Positions 22,738 to 34,473 of a stretch of DNA of 64,000 bases are shown here, piece by piece (the stretch's first letter is position 1; the number at the start of each line of letters is the position of its first letter). The translations under genes and the position numbers were made by a program. The notes beneath the pieces are model-generated. The model saw only the letters and a list, made by a program, of their open reading frames with translations, searched no databases and was not told the origin of the DNA. Location: contig QKWP01000362.1 of assembly GCA_003550325.1 (NCBI GenBank), positions 42,500-106,499 of the forward strand, in the 5' to 3' direction. This DNA comes from Gigaspora rosea. Taxonomy: Eukaryota > Glomeromycota > Glomeromycetes > Diversisporales > Gigasporaceae.

Positions 22738-23710
22738 ATCAGACCTCCCTAAGTGCACGTTGTCGGGACTGGCACTGAGGCGTGCATTTAGCGGGGTTGC
22801 AATTAGGGAATAGCCAATAATATAGTAGTAAAATTATAATCACATGTGCATAGGGTTCCGCAATTTGATTTGATCTTCAAATATTTGAATCAAATATTTG
22901 ATCAAATTCAAATTCAAATTTGACTATATTTGATTTGATCAAATTCAAATATGGCCAAATTTGATTTGATTTGACAAATATTTGATTTGATTTGACAAAT
23001 ATTTGATTTGATTTGACAAATATTTGATTTGATTTGAAAATTACTATTAAAACTTCAAATTCAAATCAAATTCAAATTCAAATATTTGAATCAAATCAAA
23101 TTCAAATCAGGGTCAATTTGATTTGATCAAATTCAAATTGATCCAATATTTGATTTGATTTGAATTTGAGAATCCCTACATGTGCATATAGCCACTTATT
23201 ATATACATGCACATACATACACAAGTTTTAATATTATTTTACAATAGAAAATTTGAACGTATTGAATTTTTATATTCAAAGCCATCTGAAATTGCCTAAT
23301 TTCCATACAAACGCTTGAGATCAAGCATTCTACAAAATTTTATTAAAAATGATTTTTGCAATTCCAACATTTAGTACAGATGTTATTATGCAATAAAGCA
23401 TAAATGGGGCGACAAAGGTGATGATATATAATATTATTAGTATAATTTATTAACAATTACAATGATACAATTAATATTGCTACAGTATATAATGATAATA
23501 CTTTTTTACATCTAAAATTAATAATTTTGATTGGTTATCGATCATGTGAGTGCATTTACGGAGGGACTTTATATATAATGGGCCAAAAAAATAGCATACA
23601 CATATAAAATAAAGAACGTGCATTTACTTATAAGTCCCATGGTGGACCACGCTTTTATCGTGTATTTAAGGAGTGGTAGCATTTAGGGGTAGCATTTAGG
23701 GGTCTGACTG
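22738..23710. mobile_element. pogo/Tc1-mariner-like MITE, with nested hAT MITE
   Basis: The left end ATCAGACCTCCCTAAGTGCA and right end AGCATTTAGGGGTCTGACTG are inverted, with TA on each side. TCAGACC plus a run of TAARTGCA words recalls pogo/Tigger-type ends, which is a guess from the ends only. It was later hit by the MITE at 22851-23178. Related ends occur at 30187-30362 and in the insert at 928-1612. Confidence 0.65.
22851..23178. mobile_element. hAT-type MITE of TTTGATTTGA repeats
   Basis: A 328-bp element with an exact 8-bp CATGTGCA duplication (22843-22850, 23179-23186). The ends are TAGGGTTCCGCAATTTGATT and, inverted, GAATTTGAGAATCCCTA. The interior is nearly all variants of AAATATTTGATTTGATTTGA and its reverse complement, so it can fold back in many registers. 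Confidence 0.85.
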
Positions 23711-23883
23711 TATAGCTTTAAAATCTAGCCTGTGATGGTGATTATTCTTTTTTTATCAAAATTGAAAATTTTAAAAAATTCCAAATCTGAAAATAAAATA
23801 AAAAATTATTGTTAATCGATGAATATTTGACCAAATGAGCTGAAATTTTAAATGAAAACTCTTGAATACCTATTCTATCAACT

Positions 23884-24211
23884 TACTATATATATCTGAA
23901 AATAAGCTACTATTTAAAATAAGCTACCTTTAATTTTTTTAAAAATTTTAAAAAATTTATTAGCAGTTGCTATAAATAAAAGCCTAAATTTTACTAAGTA
24001 CACCTCAAAAGGTTAATTAAGTAAAGTTGTTTAGAACATTAAAATACACTCATAATAAAAATTTGGTGTTATTTGGACAACTTTTTATTAGTACATTTTT
24101 TAATTTTTTCAAAAAATTCAATATTTCGAAAATAAGCTATTTTATGTTTGTTTTTGTATAATTTTTTGGCCAAAAAAGATAGCTTAATTTTCAAATACAT
24201 ACAGTATTTGG
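23884..24211. mobile_element. MITE with AATAAGCTAC ends, uninterrupted copy
   Basis: Ends TGAAAATAAGCTACT and AGATAGCTTAATTTTCA are inverted. It matches the outer element at 20051-20656 in order and content and serves as its empty-site reference. Confidence 0.65.
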
Positions 24212-25189
24212 TAGTATTTTTGAGGTTTCATTTTGAGAAATACCTTCTAAAATCTATTAAAGTTAGTGCAAAATTTATGAAAACATAGGTTTCCAAATTT
24301 CTAAAAAGTTTATTTAATAAAAGTGTTTTAGATAGCATAATAGAATTTCTTGTAAATAAGTGATGAATAGTGGGTTATATAAAAAAAGTATATAAAAAAT
24401 TGTAATATGTTTTGTTGTAATTTTATATTTCTACTCTATACCATATTTGGATTTTTTTATATTAGAGTAATTTTTTTATATATTGTATTTTATACTTAAT
24501 AATCTTAGTTGACTAATTATAAGTCATAGTCAGTCATTGACACTTAAACAAAATACAGTATAATAATAGCAATTTGTCCAATTAAATTTTAAATAAACAA
24601 ATATCTTCTGAAAGTATTAAGTTTAACCAAAATCTAATTACTGTGCTTTAATATTTTAATTGTAATAAAAATTTTAATGCAAAAAAAAACAGAATTAGTA
24701 AAGCTAAACGATTAAAATATCAAATAGAATATGAAGAAACAGAACAACACCCATTATGTATTAGATGAAATTTTTATTACTAACGGTTCAATAATCCAAA
24801 ATGTAATAAATGTTGCTAAAAAGCAAAATGCAATGCAATTAATTGTATTAATTGCCAAGAACAAGGAATTTCTTGTAAATGGTCAATTCCAAGAATACAA
24901 GATGAATTTGATTTATTAAAATCTTCAGTTATTTATAGTTACAGAAAATTTAAATAATCTGAACTATAGCATTTACATTTTCATCTTTTTTTACAATTTT
25001 AAAATTGAGTAACTATGAGAAATATTGCAAAAGTTTTATTTAATAATAATGAAAGGATTTCATTTTTACCGGGTATTTTATTGAAAGGATCATCTGAAGA
25101 TACAAATATTATATTAGAAATTTTTATAGAAGATGTAAAATTCATTATAAACTATCTAAAAAAAATATTGTAAATGTAATCTATATGAT

Positions 25190-25557
25190 TTAAGGGTAGT
25201 CCGCCTCTAAAGGAATAAAAAATTGCAGATCTTATAATAAAAAAACTAGAAATTTATATATTTTTTTTATAGTACAGGAATCTAGCTTGCTTATATATAA
25301 AAGTATTTTTTTTATTATATAAACTTTCTTTTAGTTTCTAATAAAAGTTGTAAAACTAATATTTCTGATCCTAATGGTAAAAAATTATTAAAATTAGTTA
25401 AATAGATTATGAGATATGGGTTTGTTTTAATTTTTTGCTATAGTTTTTCTTAAGAATAGAATCACATGAAATTCTATTTCTATATAGGGCAATTAGTAAA
25501 TCTCTACTGATTTTTATTATGAAATTTATATTCTTTAACTATGAACTACCCTTAAAT
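25190..25557. mobile_element. MITE with GGGTAGTCC ends
   Basis: GGGTAGTCC on the left and GAACTACCC on the right are inverted, with TTAA (or TA) on both sides. It separates two pieces of the decayed coding region, the flanking TATGATTT and AATGATTTAGATGAT both being coding-like. Interior words such as TAATAAAAGTTGTAAAACTA also occur in other hairpin elements here. Confidence 0.6.
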
Positions 25558-25714
25558 GATTTAGATGATTGCAAATAATGTACTATTGAATATTGTAAAC
25601 AAAGAAAAAAAGAACAGTTGAATAAATTAAGCTTTGAACTGAATCACAAAATATACATAGATTTGTTAGATATTAGTTTGCTTATTTTGGTATTTTTTAT
25701 ATATATTTTTTCTA

Positions 25715-26150
25715 TTTAAAGCCAGGTGCATTTATATATTTTTGATTATTTAATTAAAATTAGGGTAAAAGTTAGGGCAGTGTCATTAATCACCTGATTA
25801 TTTTTTATCAGAGGCCTACTCCCCTATTTTTTAATATACATATAGTCAGGTTACTGTCAGGTTCTTATATATAATTTCAACTTTTTTGACCCCCTCTAGA
25901 AAATCACCTGATTTTTGTCACTCCCCTTAGGGTTAGTTAGGAATTAGAATTAGGAATTGACTTATAAGTAAAATTGTTTTATTGATATTTTTTATTAATA
26001 CTCCTAGACAAGTTTAGATACTTGTTTTTTGTATTTTCAGCATTTTTCACATTTTTTCTTTGTTTTTGTCTCATCGGGCTGATCTGTAGAGATCAAATTT
26101 TATAATTTGATTGGCTTTATATTACGTAAATGCACCTGGCTTTAAACAAC
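25715..26150. mobile_element. MITE with AAAGCCAGGTGCATTTA ends
   Basis: TTTAAAGCCAGGTGCATTTA at the left pairs with TAAATGCACCTGGCTTTAAA at the right. The ends resemble those of 20340-20621. The smaller MITE 25774-25925 lies inside it. Confidence 0.75.
25774..25925. mobile_element. Compact MITE with AATCACCTGATT ends
   Basis: GGCAGTGTCATTAATCACCT pairs with the inverted right end AATCACCTGATTTTTGTCAC. About 150 bp. It is the uninterrupted relative of 846-1695. Confidence 0.65.
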
Positions 26151-26427
26151 CCCTATTTATGGTAATTTTTTGTTTATTTTTGAAGTTTTTCTGCAGATCT
26201 TTTTATTTTTGGTAATTTTATAATTAATCTAACCTATCTATGTATCTTTCAGGGTCCTTTTTGGACCTTTTGAATTTGGACAATACAGATTATTATTAGA
26301 AAGTACTAATGATACAGTTGATATAATTAATAATAGTAAATTAGAAATATTAATTAACAAGAATATATTTAAGACAATATAATAAAATATAAATTATTAT
26401 TTAAAAATCGATTAAAATCCAAATATG

Positions 26428-26672
26428 AGGGTGAGTCAGTAGAAAAAGGACAAATTATTTTTAGTGAAATTTTTTTATTTTTAAATTAAAATATCTTGAC
26501 AATATTTAATTAAATTTATTAAAAAATTTTTTTATTTTAATCTTGAAATTATATAGAATTAAAATAAAAAAATTTTATTAAATTTATTAAAATAGTTATT
26601 AAGATATTTAAGCTTAAAGTCAAGAAAACTTTTACTTAAAAAAAATTTGTTTCTTGTCTACTGACTCACCCT
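26428..26672. mobile_element. Hairpin MITE with AGGGTGAGTCAGTAG ends
   Basis: A 245-bp near-palindrome. AGGGTGAGTCAGTAGAAAAA pairs with CTACTGACTCACCCT. The centre is the same hairpin core as in 1795-2700 and 11232-11483 although the ends differ. Confidence 0.75.
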
Positions 26673-26969
26673 ATATAATACTTTTAAGTTATTATAACTC
26701 ACCTTTTTCACATAAAAAAATATCTTGAGATATAGAGAAAATAAAAACAGAAGATATTAAAAATGTTGGAAACCTTGTACAATATTCTTTTTAGTAATGA
26801 AAGTTGTGTTGGAAAAGGTTATTTATTATCATTATTATTTTCAAATGCTTATAAAAGAAGAAATGCTAATAGCTAATTTTGAAAATATTTTAAAGCAAAA
26901 TATAAAGAAATATTAATTAATGAATTTAAAGAAAATATTAAATTTTAGAATTGTTAAATTTGCTTAATA

Positions 26970-27604
26970 TAGTCCGATGCAAAAAGATTTGTACCTCAAA
27001 TAGCTCTGATTCAAATATTTTTTGTACAAATTAATTTTTGATTTTTTTTAATTTAATATACTTATTAGGTTACCGGATTAATAAAAATAAAATTATTTTG
27101 ATTATTTTATTGATAAAATAAAAAAATTTATTAATAGTAACTTTTTTTAACAATTTTTACTATATAATTTACTATAGTAATCTATAGTAATTTATATATA
27201 CGCATATATAGTAAAAAAAATCAAATTACCTCACTTTAAAGCTTAATTTCTTCACAACTAGTAATTCAATTTTGCTCAAATTTTAACTATATCTTTATCA
27301 TATGCACATTAATGCACTTGTGTAGTACAAGCTCATAGAACTGCATATTGGTTGTGAAAATATTTAAAATATCTTTTTTTTCAAAAAAAATTTTTCAATT
27401 TTTTTTTGAATACAGCAAATTGTACATGAAAAATTATTAAAATAAAACAATGTTAAAACAATAAAAATAATATAATAAGTTAGATTAAAACCTATTTTAT
27501 TTGATATTAAAAAATTTTTAATAATTAATCAAAAATATAAAAAGTTTTACTAAGAGTTTAAATTATGAAATTTTTTGAGGTACAAATCTTTATGCACTGG
27601 GCCA
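26970..27604. mobile_element. Mariner-like non-autonomous element
   Basis: The left end (TAGTCCGATGCAAAAAGATT, then TGTACCTCAAA) and the right end (TTGAGGTACAAATCTTTATG) are inverted over about 32 bp with TA on each side. The 635-bp interior has no transposase I recognise. Confidence 0.75.
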
Positions 27605-27654
27605 TAGATAAGATTATTTTGTCCAAACTAAGGGTTCTTCAGTAGAATTTTTAC

Positions 27655-27809
27655 TAGAGATAGGCACTATGCGCATGACTGCATGCATGCATGCAGTTAA
27701 TTCTGGCCAGCATTAAGAAATTAAATCATAACTTTGGTCAAAACATGCATGCATGCATGTACACATGTGCATGCTAAAATAAAAAAATTTTGCATTTTGC
27801 CCATCTCTA
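27655..27809. mobile_element. hAT-type MITE with GCATGC repeats
   Basis: A 155-bp element, ends TAGAGATAGGCACTATGC and TTTTGCCCATCTCTA, with exact 8-bp ATTTTTAC duplication (27647-27654, 27810-27817). Inside are two runs of tandem GCAT (TGCATGCATGCATGCA). Confidence 0.85.
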
Positions 27810-28143
27810 ATTTTTACTATATATAATTGCATTTTTAGCAAATACAAATATTAAATTTGTATATGAATTTAGTGAAAATAAATGATTGAAGCCTAAAGAA
27901 TATCAAAATCCTAATAACACAAAGTTGTTTAGCTTATTTGCAAATCGATTTGATTATATTGTAAAATTTAAAAAGATATATAGCAATGAATGTTTCTGTT
28001 ATAAGCTCAAGATGATTTTCATAAAGAAAGTATTCAGAATTTTTTTGTATTTAACTTTTAAATCAACAATAACTATGGTATAACAAAAAAAAAGTAAAGA
28101 GATTACAAAAAATAATTATAGTCAATTAAAAAAATATGGCAAA

Positions 28144-28321
28144 TACTATAAAATACAGACCTGTGTACTTTCTATGTGGTGTACCCTTTGCCAATTTGAA
28201 ATGCCAGTTCATAACTTATACCCAGGGTACATAAGTATAGTAAATATAGTAAAATATATTATTCAATATAGTGTAGAAATACCCAGGTACAAAGAGATAT
28301 ACAGGTCCATATTTTATGGTA
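28144..28321. mobile_element. Small MITE with AAAATACAGACCTGT ends
   Basis: TACTATAAAATACAGACCTG pairs with ACAGGTCCATATTTTATGGTA (last bases shown in part). A 178-bp inverted-repeat element; target duplication not clear. Confidence 0.6.
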
Positions 28322-28329
28322 TTATTGGC

Positions 28330-29228
28330 AAAATTATTATACAATAAACAAAGAAAAATATATTTTAGGCCCAATCAAAAATTATTATCCAAAAGTACAA
28401 AAGCCTGAAAAATATTATATTAATTAAAGCAAAATTGAGATAGATCATAATAAAGCAAGAAAAAAAATTTTAAAAAAATTTCTATAAAATATATTGATAG
28501 CATTCCTTCAATTAATATATCATTTTCCAAAATAATTTAGAAAATTAAAAACAAAAACAATAAGAAAGAAAAAAAAATTATATTTGAAAGATTACTTTAA
28601 TATAATGATAATATAATTTTAATAAATAAAAAGAATTAATAAAAAGAAAATTGACTAGTAATCCACATATAGAATCTAGCAAAAAACAAAAAATTATTAT
28701 AGATTATTCATAGATTTATTTTATTGTTTGTTTTGAGTAAAAAATATTATGTAATAAAAATAGAATTGATTAATAAAAAGTTATTTAAATGCATTCAATT
28801 TTTCTATTTATCAAACAAAAAAAATGACTATTCAATCAAAAAAAAATTTCGTACCAAAATTTGAATATATCATACATATTAAAATTTTTTTTAATTACTA
28901 CTTGAAACAAGATAACACTATATTATAAAAATATAATAATGAGCTTATCTATATATATGATACAAAAAAAAACATATAATTTTTTTTAAGTTATTAAATA
29001 TATATTGTTATAATAAAGAAAAAATTATTTATTATAATTTAATTATAAATTTTGTTTAATTTGTGATGAAGTTGAATTTTTCAAATATAAATAAAATAGA
29101 ATATAATAAAAAATATATAAATATTACTATATAATTTATTTTATTTTCAATAAATTTTTCTTAAAATGCCTGTTTTAAAACAAAAAGTAAAAAAAAAACA
29201 AAAACTGCTAAAACAAGGGAGCACTTAA
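28330..29228. other. Gene-less, A-rich sequence
   Basis: Very AT-rich with many stops in all frames. Lysine-rich scraps on the plus strand (28340-28640) could be more of the decayed coding region to the left, but I cannot show it. Confidence 0.35.
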
Positions 29229-29230
29229 AG

Positions 29231-30095
29231 AACACTGAACTCAGTAATTATTGTGAATTATGTTGCCCTCGAAATAATCACATCTAATTTTGATTGGCCA
29301 GAAAAAGATAAACAAAATCAGGTGATGTGTTTCAATTATATAGTACATAATATGTGCTAGTATGTGTAACCGTTATGCATTTAATATGAAATCGAACCAA
29401 AAAAACTTTTTGTGAGTAAAAGGCTAATAACCCTGACCTATTTGTTGCTAACTATAACCTATCCGTTACTAATCCTAACCTATCTACCACTAACCCTAAC
29501 CTTCTGTTACTAACCCAAACCCTAAGAAAATATGCATAATAGTTATACATAGGGATATTAACAGAGTGCTCCAGAGTGGTGTGGTGCATACTCTGGCAGA
29601 GTATTTCTTAATACTACACCACACTAAAGTATAAATCAGAGCATACTCCAAAGTATAACCCAAAGTATAACCCAAAGTATAACCTGAAGTACTATGTGCT
29701 AAGTAGTATGTAATACTCTGGAGTTTATAGTACCATATTTTCTGAAAATATGCTACTTTATTTTAGGGAAATACAGTAAAAAATATATATACAATAATAC
29801 TCCGGAGTATAATCCATTTTGTATTAGTAATATTACTCCAGAACAATTACTCCTATTAATAATATTTTAGTAATCTGAGGTGGTGTCATGTCTAGACCAT
29901 ACCGGTATGGAGTGGGTTATACTCTACAGTTACTCTGGAGTACCTTACTCCATTAACATCTCTATATCACATATATTATATGTTATGAGATTGATAAACG
30001 TTACCTGATTTTGTTTATATTTATCTGGCCAATTAAAATTAACACGTGATTAAATCGAGAGTGACACAATTTGGAATAATTACTGAGTTCAGTAT
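29231..30095. mobile_element. Inverted-repeat element with nested MITEs
   Basis: AACACTGAACTCAGTAATTA at the left pairs with the inverted right end (TAATTACTGAGTTCAGTATT), and pairing continues inward about 95 bp through TTTTGATTGGCCAGA. Inside lie at least two others: one with ATGTGTAACCGTTATGCATT ends (about 29361-29550, containing CCCTAACC stretches) and one at 29549-29965. Confidence 0.65.
29549..29965. mobile_element. MITE of ACTCCAGAGTA repeats
   Basis: AGGGATATTAACAGAGTGCT pairs with the inverted right end (TACTCCATTAACATCTCT). The interior repeats AAAGTATAACCC and ACTCTGGAGTA words. Target duplication not resolved. Confidence 0.55.
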
Positions 30096-30186
30096 TCTTG
30101 AATTTATCCAAAACAAAATGTCTAAACTGCAGAAACCAAGAAATTAAATGTAAAGTTTCAAAATATAATTCAAATATTTGCAAATA

Positions 30187-30362
30187 TAGTCAGACCTCTA
30201 TAAATACAATCTCCATAAATGCAATGCCTCTATAAATATATAGTCTTATTGTATCTCTGCTATATATGCACTTATAGATTTTTACACTCTAAATACAATA
30301 CCTTTCTAAATGCATGATTTTTTACTGTCTCTATATAGTGCACTTATGGAAAATTGACTATA
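30187..30362. mobile_element. Short pogo/mariner-like MITE
   Basis: TAGTCAGACCTCTATAAATA at the left and AAAATTGACTA at the right are inverted with TA outside. The interior repeats TAAATGCA/TAAATACA words. Related to 22738-23710. Confidence 0.55.
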
Positions 30363-30827
30363 CTGCTTTAAAAAAATTTAACTAAATAGAATTGTATTAA
30401 AATCAAGCCTTCTTTTCTTGTTGTAAAGAAGAGATTAAAAATCTTAATAAACTTTTAAATAAAACAAAATTAAAGAATTTCAAACTTGTAAAACAGATTT
30501 TAGCTTTGAAATGAAATCATCAATTATTTTAAAAATATAGAGAATTTAAACACTATTCTTAATTTTTAATAGTTTTCAGAAAAAATTTATAAAAACATAA
30601 TATATTTTATTTAATTTTATAAAAACAATTTTTTTTAAAAAATGAAAGTAGCTAAATGTAGCATTAATTCAAAAAAATTTAAAAAATGTGATTATAAAAA
30701 AAGAAAAGTTAAAATAAATAAAAAAATAGATAATAATAATGAATTTTACTATACAACAATTATATAAGAAACAAATTAAATTACGGCCAATTGCTAGGGC
30801 ATAGAATTACTAGCAATCGTGTCTAAA
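30363..30827. other. Gene-less AT-rich spacer
   Basis: I see no reading frame, inverted repeat or RNA gene that I can support. Confidence 0.4.
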
Positions 30828-31770
30828 GATGCTAGTAAAATTAAACCATTTTATCAGGTGAAATAGTAAAATAGTTTTATCAAAATTATACCAAAATAAA
30901 ATTTTAGTGAAATAGTAAAATTGGTAAAATTGTTAAAATAGTGAAATTGGTGAAATTGATAAATTAGTGAATTGGTGAAATAGTAAATTGGTGAAATGGT
31001 GAATTGATGAATTGATAAAATAATGAATTAGTGAATTTTGAAATAGTGAATTGATGAATTAATTGTTTTCTAAAAAAGCACCTTTCCTTTCATTTATTTT
31101 AATTAGATCGATGAATTTGGTTAGTTAGAATAAATTAAAGTTATTTGCTTTTGTCACTTTACAAAATTTATTTTTATATTGTGCATTTTGTATCTAAATT
31201 CAAACTTAAATAGTTAACAGTTTAGATTTCAAAGTATACGTGTAAAAACATAAAATATAAATATTTGAACAAAAACCTAACTTTTGAAGAGCAAATACTG
31301 TCTGAATTCTAAACTGAAATAATTCTAAACTCTGGAAATTTACCATTTCACTACTCTGCCATTTCACTATTCCATCATCTCATCATTTACCAATTCACTA
31401 ATTCACCAATTCACAATCACTATTTCACCAATTTACCAATTTACCAATTTACTATTTTACCAATTTACCAATTTACTAATTCATCAATTCACCAATTACA
31501 CCAATTACACCAATTTACAAGTTATACTAGTTACACCATTGCCGATTAATGATTGGTGAAATAGGACATAGATAGGTCAGATTAATTACAAATTACTAAA
31601 AATAAAAAGATTTGCAGAAAAAACTTCAAAAATAAGCAAAAAAATTACTATAAATAAAAAAAATCTGTATAAAAAATATCAAAAATAAGCAAACTAATAC
31701 CTGACCTTTCTATGTATATTTCGAAATGGTGAAATCATTTCACCACTTTAATTTAATTTCACTAGCATCT
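30828..31770. mobile_element. Element with inverted arrays of GGTGAAATTG-type words
   Basis: GATGCTAGTAAAATTAAA and TTTAATTTCACTAGCATC are inverted ends. From 30855 to 31060 the word AGTGAAATTGGTGAA recurs with variation; from 31345 to 31545 its reverse complement (CACCAATTTACCAATTTAC) recurs. Arrays of short inverted subterminal repeats are typical transposase-binding regions of hAT-like elements. No transposase inside. Its right end was later struck by the retroposon at 31779-32862. Confidence 0.65.
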
Positions 31771-31778
31771 ATAATTGT

Positions 31779-32862
31779 TTTTTTTTTAAACACGGTCAAT
31801 CCTGCCTTTATTATTAGGAAACGAATTTACATTCTGGGTTATTAAGCATTGCCTAAACTACCGAACCCTCCTATCACAATAAAGACTCATCCGGTTACCG
31901 AAGTACCTAAATGCGATCTGCTGCAGTCAAGATTTTTCTCTGATTTATTGTCTTTTAATGCATAGAAGAACCCAAATCATCACCAATAGCTTTTGCTAGC
32001 TTTGTCAAGATTGACCCTTTCCTTAATCTTCTTTACCTAGCCTCTAGGATAAAGAGCTAATAGATCTGGACCCTCAAGAACAACAAGAACTTATAGAAAA
32101 AAAGGGTATATATAAAAAAAAGGGGTGATACTATAAAACCTAAACGAATACCAAAAACAACAACAAAATATAAAAGAGAAAAGATAAAGAAAACAAAGAA
32201 AGAAAACAATCATTGACGAAAAGAATACAATATATAAAAATTATATAATACTCTTCAATTTAGCTCTACTCTAAATTTAGTCCATATTATATATACTAAT
32301 ATATCTTCGGGATAGAGTTAGCCCTGCAAGAATTTTCTAGAATTTTCTCCAAACGGTCAACGCCAATCCTTGTTCTACACGTAGGCAACGCGATTCCTCA
32401 TGACTTCTGTTCCCAATTAGGAATTGGTAAACAATGCAGATCTTTTGGAGGGGTAAGCTGGATTTCACACTTTTTCTACGCAGAAAATATTCTCTAAAAA
32501 AAACCATAGTAAAGCGAAACTTTGGTAGTGGATATTCGTTTCAAATCCTTTAGATTTTCCAAAGAGTGTATTTGAAAACCAAAATACTGTTCGCCATTAA
32601 GCTGCTACAAAAAACTTCGTCAACGAAGAAATTTCTCCACCAAAATTCTGTGTTTACTAAAGCGCCGCTTGCTTGTTTTCACTCGTTCTTCTACTATTGC
32701 TTTTAGTCTGCATGCCGAATATATAAAGGAGTCCCCGAAGCGATAGTTGACCTTTATAAAAACCATTTTTTGCAGTGCTTCTTCATCTAACTCTAGTATT
32801 TTGATATTTCGTTTGTATGAAAATCTGGTACAAGTGATCGTCAATGAGAGTTGAGATTTTAT
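31779..32862 (-). mobile_element. Poly(A)-tailed retroposon with 18-bp duplication
   Basis: The 18-bp sequence ACTAGCATCTATAATTGT is directly repeated at 31761-31778 and 32863-32880. Between them is a 1084-bp insert beginning on the plus strand with a run of T, that is, a poly(A) tail on the minus strand. Long duplications plus a poly(A) tail mark LINE-driven retroposition. The minus strand carries a short basic open frame near the 5' end (see next). The insert may be a SINE-like or truncated LINE element, or a retrocopy of a cellular transcript; I do not recognise it. It landed on the right end of the element at 30828-31770. Confidence 0.85.
32620..32844 (-). CDS. Short basic open frame in the retroposon
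   Basis: Seventy-four codons near the 5' end of the retroposed insert, starting 18 bases inside it. The product is basic and rich in Lys, Arg and Val, begins MTITCTRFSYKRNIK and ends VEKFLR. I recognise no domain. Whether it is translated is unknown; its position could fit the start of a retroposed transcript. Confidence 0.3.
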   Translation of the reverse strand: MTITCTRFSYKRNIKILELDEEALQKMVFIKVNYRFGDSFIYSACRLKAIVEERVKTSKRRFSKHRILVEKFLR

Positions 32863-32880
32863 ACTAGCATCTATAATTGT

Positions 32881-33207
32881 GTTATGTTAACTATTCAAGA
32901 GTGACTTAACTATTAACCCAACCAAATCTACTGTGCCTTAGAAAATTGTATATATGAAAAACTTTAACTTCAACTTCACTTGTGAAGTTGCTCAAAAGAG
33001 CCTGCACAGCTTAGAAGTGCATTAAATAATTATTTTATCTAATATTAGAAAATTCTTACTAGCTATCCTAATTCGATTTAGTTTTTTTGTTAAAATTTTA
33101 TTATTGTTAAATTAAATGTCTAGATTATAAAGTATTGTTTAGTAGAATTATTTGATTGTTTGATGATTTTTTTTAATTTATTATTATCTTGTAATAGATT
33201 TTGTATA
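32881..33207. other. Gene-less spacer between two retroposons
   Basis: AT-rich sequence without a feature I can support. Confidence 0.4.
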
Positions 33208-34473
33208 TGTAATTGTAATCTTTTTTTTTTTTTGTTGTTAAGGTGAGGTCATGCCTCGGATCTTTATTAAGCATAGTTATCATTACAATATTCATGAATA
33301 TTGCATTGGATTACTACAACTACTAGGTACCGAAACTTAGACTATTTTATCTATGACCTAAACCTACCAGAGTATCCTATATGTCCCACTCATATATTTA
33401 ACCTAGTTTTTGTACCTTACTTGTCCACTAATAGTACATGTAGTGCTACCGCCGCCAGGTTCGTATCTCAAGCCATCTTTTTAATGCTGCCGCAACCTAG
33501 CCCGTTTCTCAAGCCACTACCTTCTTACTATTATCTATAGCATGGTACATGCCCTTGCAAAGTTCACCAACCCCAGTACTTCTCCTGTTCCTCTTCTGGT
33601 TTTTTTCCGATTGCTTCCTTTACCCCTACCTCACTTTCTTTTCCCCGGTTAAATTTCTACTCCCAATGCCGAGGACCCGAGAGGAGTGGTCTGCCTTGGC
33701 GAATCCAAGGTCTCCTTCTCCTTGGTACATGCTTCCGTAACGCATGTCCTTTTCCTCCAGAGCGACTTCCGGCAGTCTGATTGGTAGAGCCAGCCATAGG
33801 CCCTTTTGTTGTAAGTCTGCTTCCGGTCAGTCTGCTTCTTAGTCAGCTCCGCTTCCAGTCCGTCCTCATCCGATTTCTGTTTAAGTACTGTCGAAGTCAG
33901 TTACCTCTTTGCTCGGGTCTTGCCAAGTATGGTTTCCTTTGTCCTACAGTTAGGCCTCTGCATGGGCCTGGGCTACCCATGGGTACCCATAGGGTAGTAC
34001 CATATTAGACGGGCCAGGGTATTAAATTATAAACTCTTAAAAGAAAATAGGGCTTGCTCGGGCTTAAATATTAGTACTCTAATAGGGCTTAAATCTTACT
34101 ATTACCCAGCCCTGGGTATCGAAGGGTACCCGTCATTGTACTACAAAAATCAAATGAGCATGAAACTTGCTTAACCTTTGATTGGCTAAAATTTTACACA
34201 GAGATTAGATTAGATCTTGATTACGCATATAAAAGATCGCTTAACTATCAGAGAATAATCAAAGTTGTAGAGAGTAATCAAAGGTGTAGATTGCAAATTA
34301 ACCTAATAAACATATAAGTAAAAAAAAAACTAAAACACAATAAAAAGTAAAAAAAAAAAAAAAGGTAAAAAAATTTATTTAAGTAAAATGAATAGACCAA
34401 TTTTAATTGATTTTATGTAAGTTTTACTAACTAGTGTATAGCACGTTTTTGCTGAATAAGAACTGTACATAAA

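Larger units (their letters stand above)
24660..28100 (+). pseudogene. Decayed cysteine-rich coding region riddled with MITEs
   Basis: Pieces of former coding sequence can be followed between insertions. At 24690-24930 one frame reads through two or three stops as a basic stretch (RISKAKRLKYQIEYEETEQH) followed by a cysteine-rich patch (NCINCQEQGISCKW). At 25014-25170 an open piece begins MRNIAKVLFNNNERISFLPG. After the insert at 25190-25557 the frame resumes with paired cysteines (CTIEYCKQRKKEQLNKLSFE). At 26265-26380 it reads FGPFEFGQYRLLLESTNDTV. Further scraps lie between the later insertions. I do not recognise the family; the basic plus cysteine-rich character suggests a nucleic-acid-binding protein, possibly of transposon origin. 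There are many stops, and at least five MITEs interrupt it. Confidence 0.45.
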
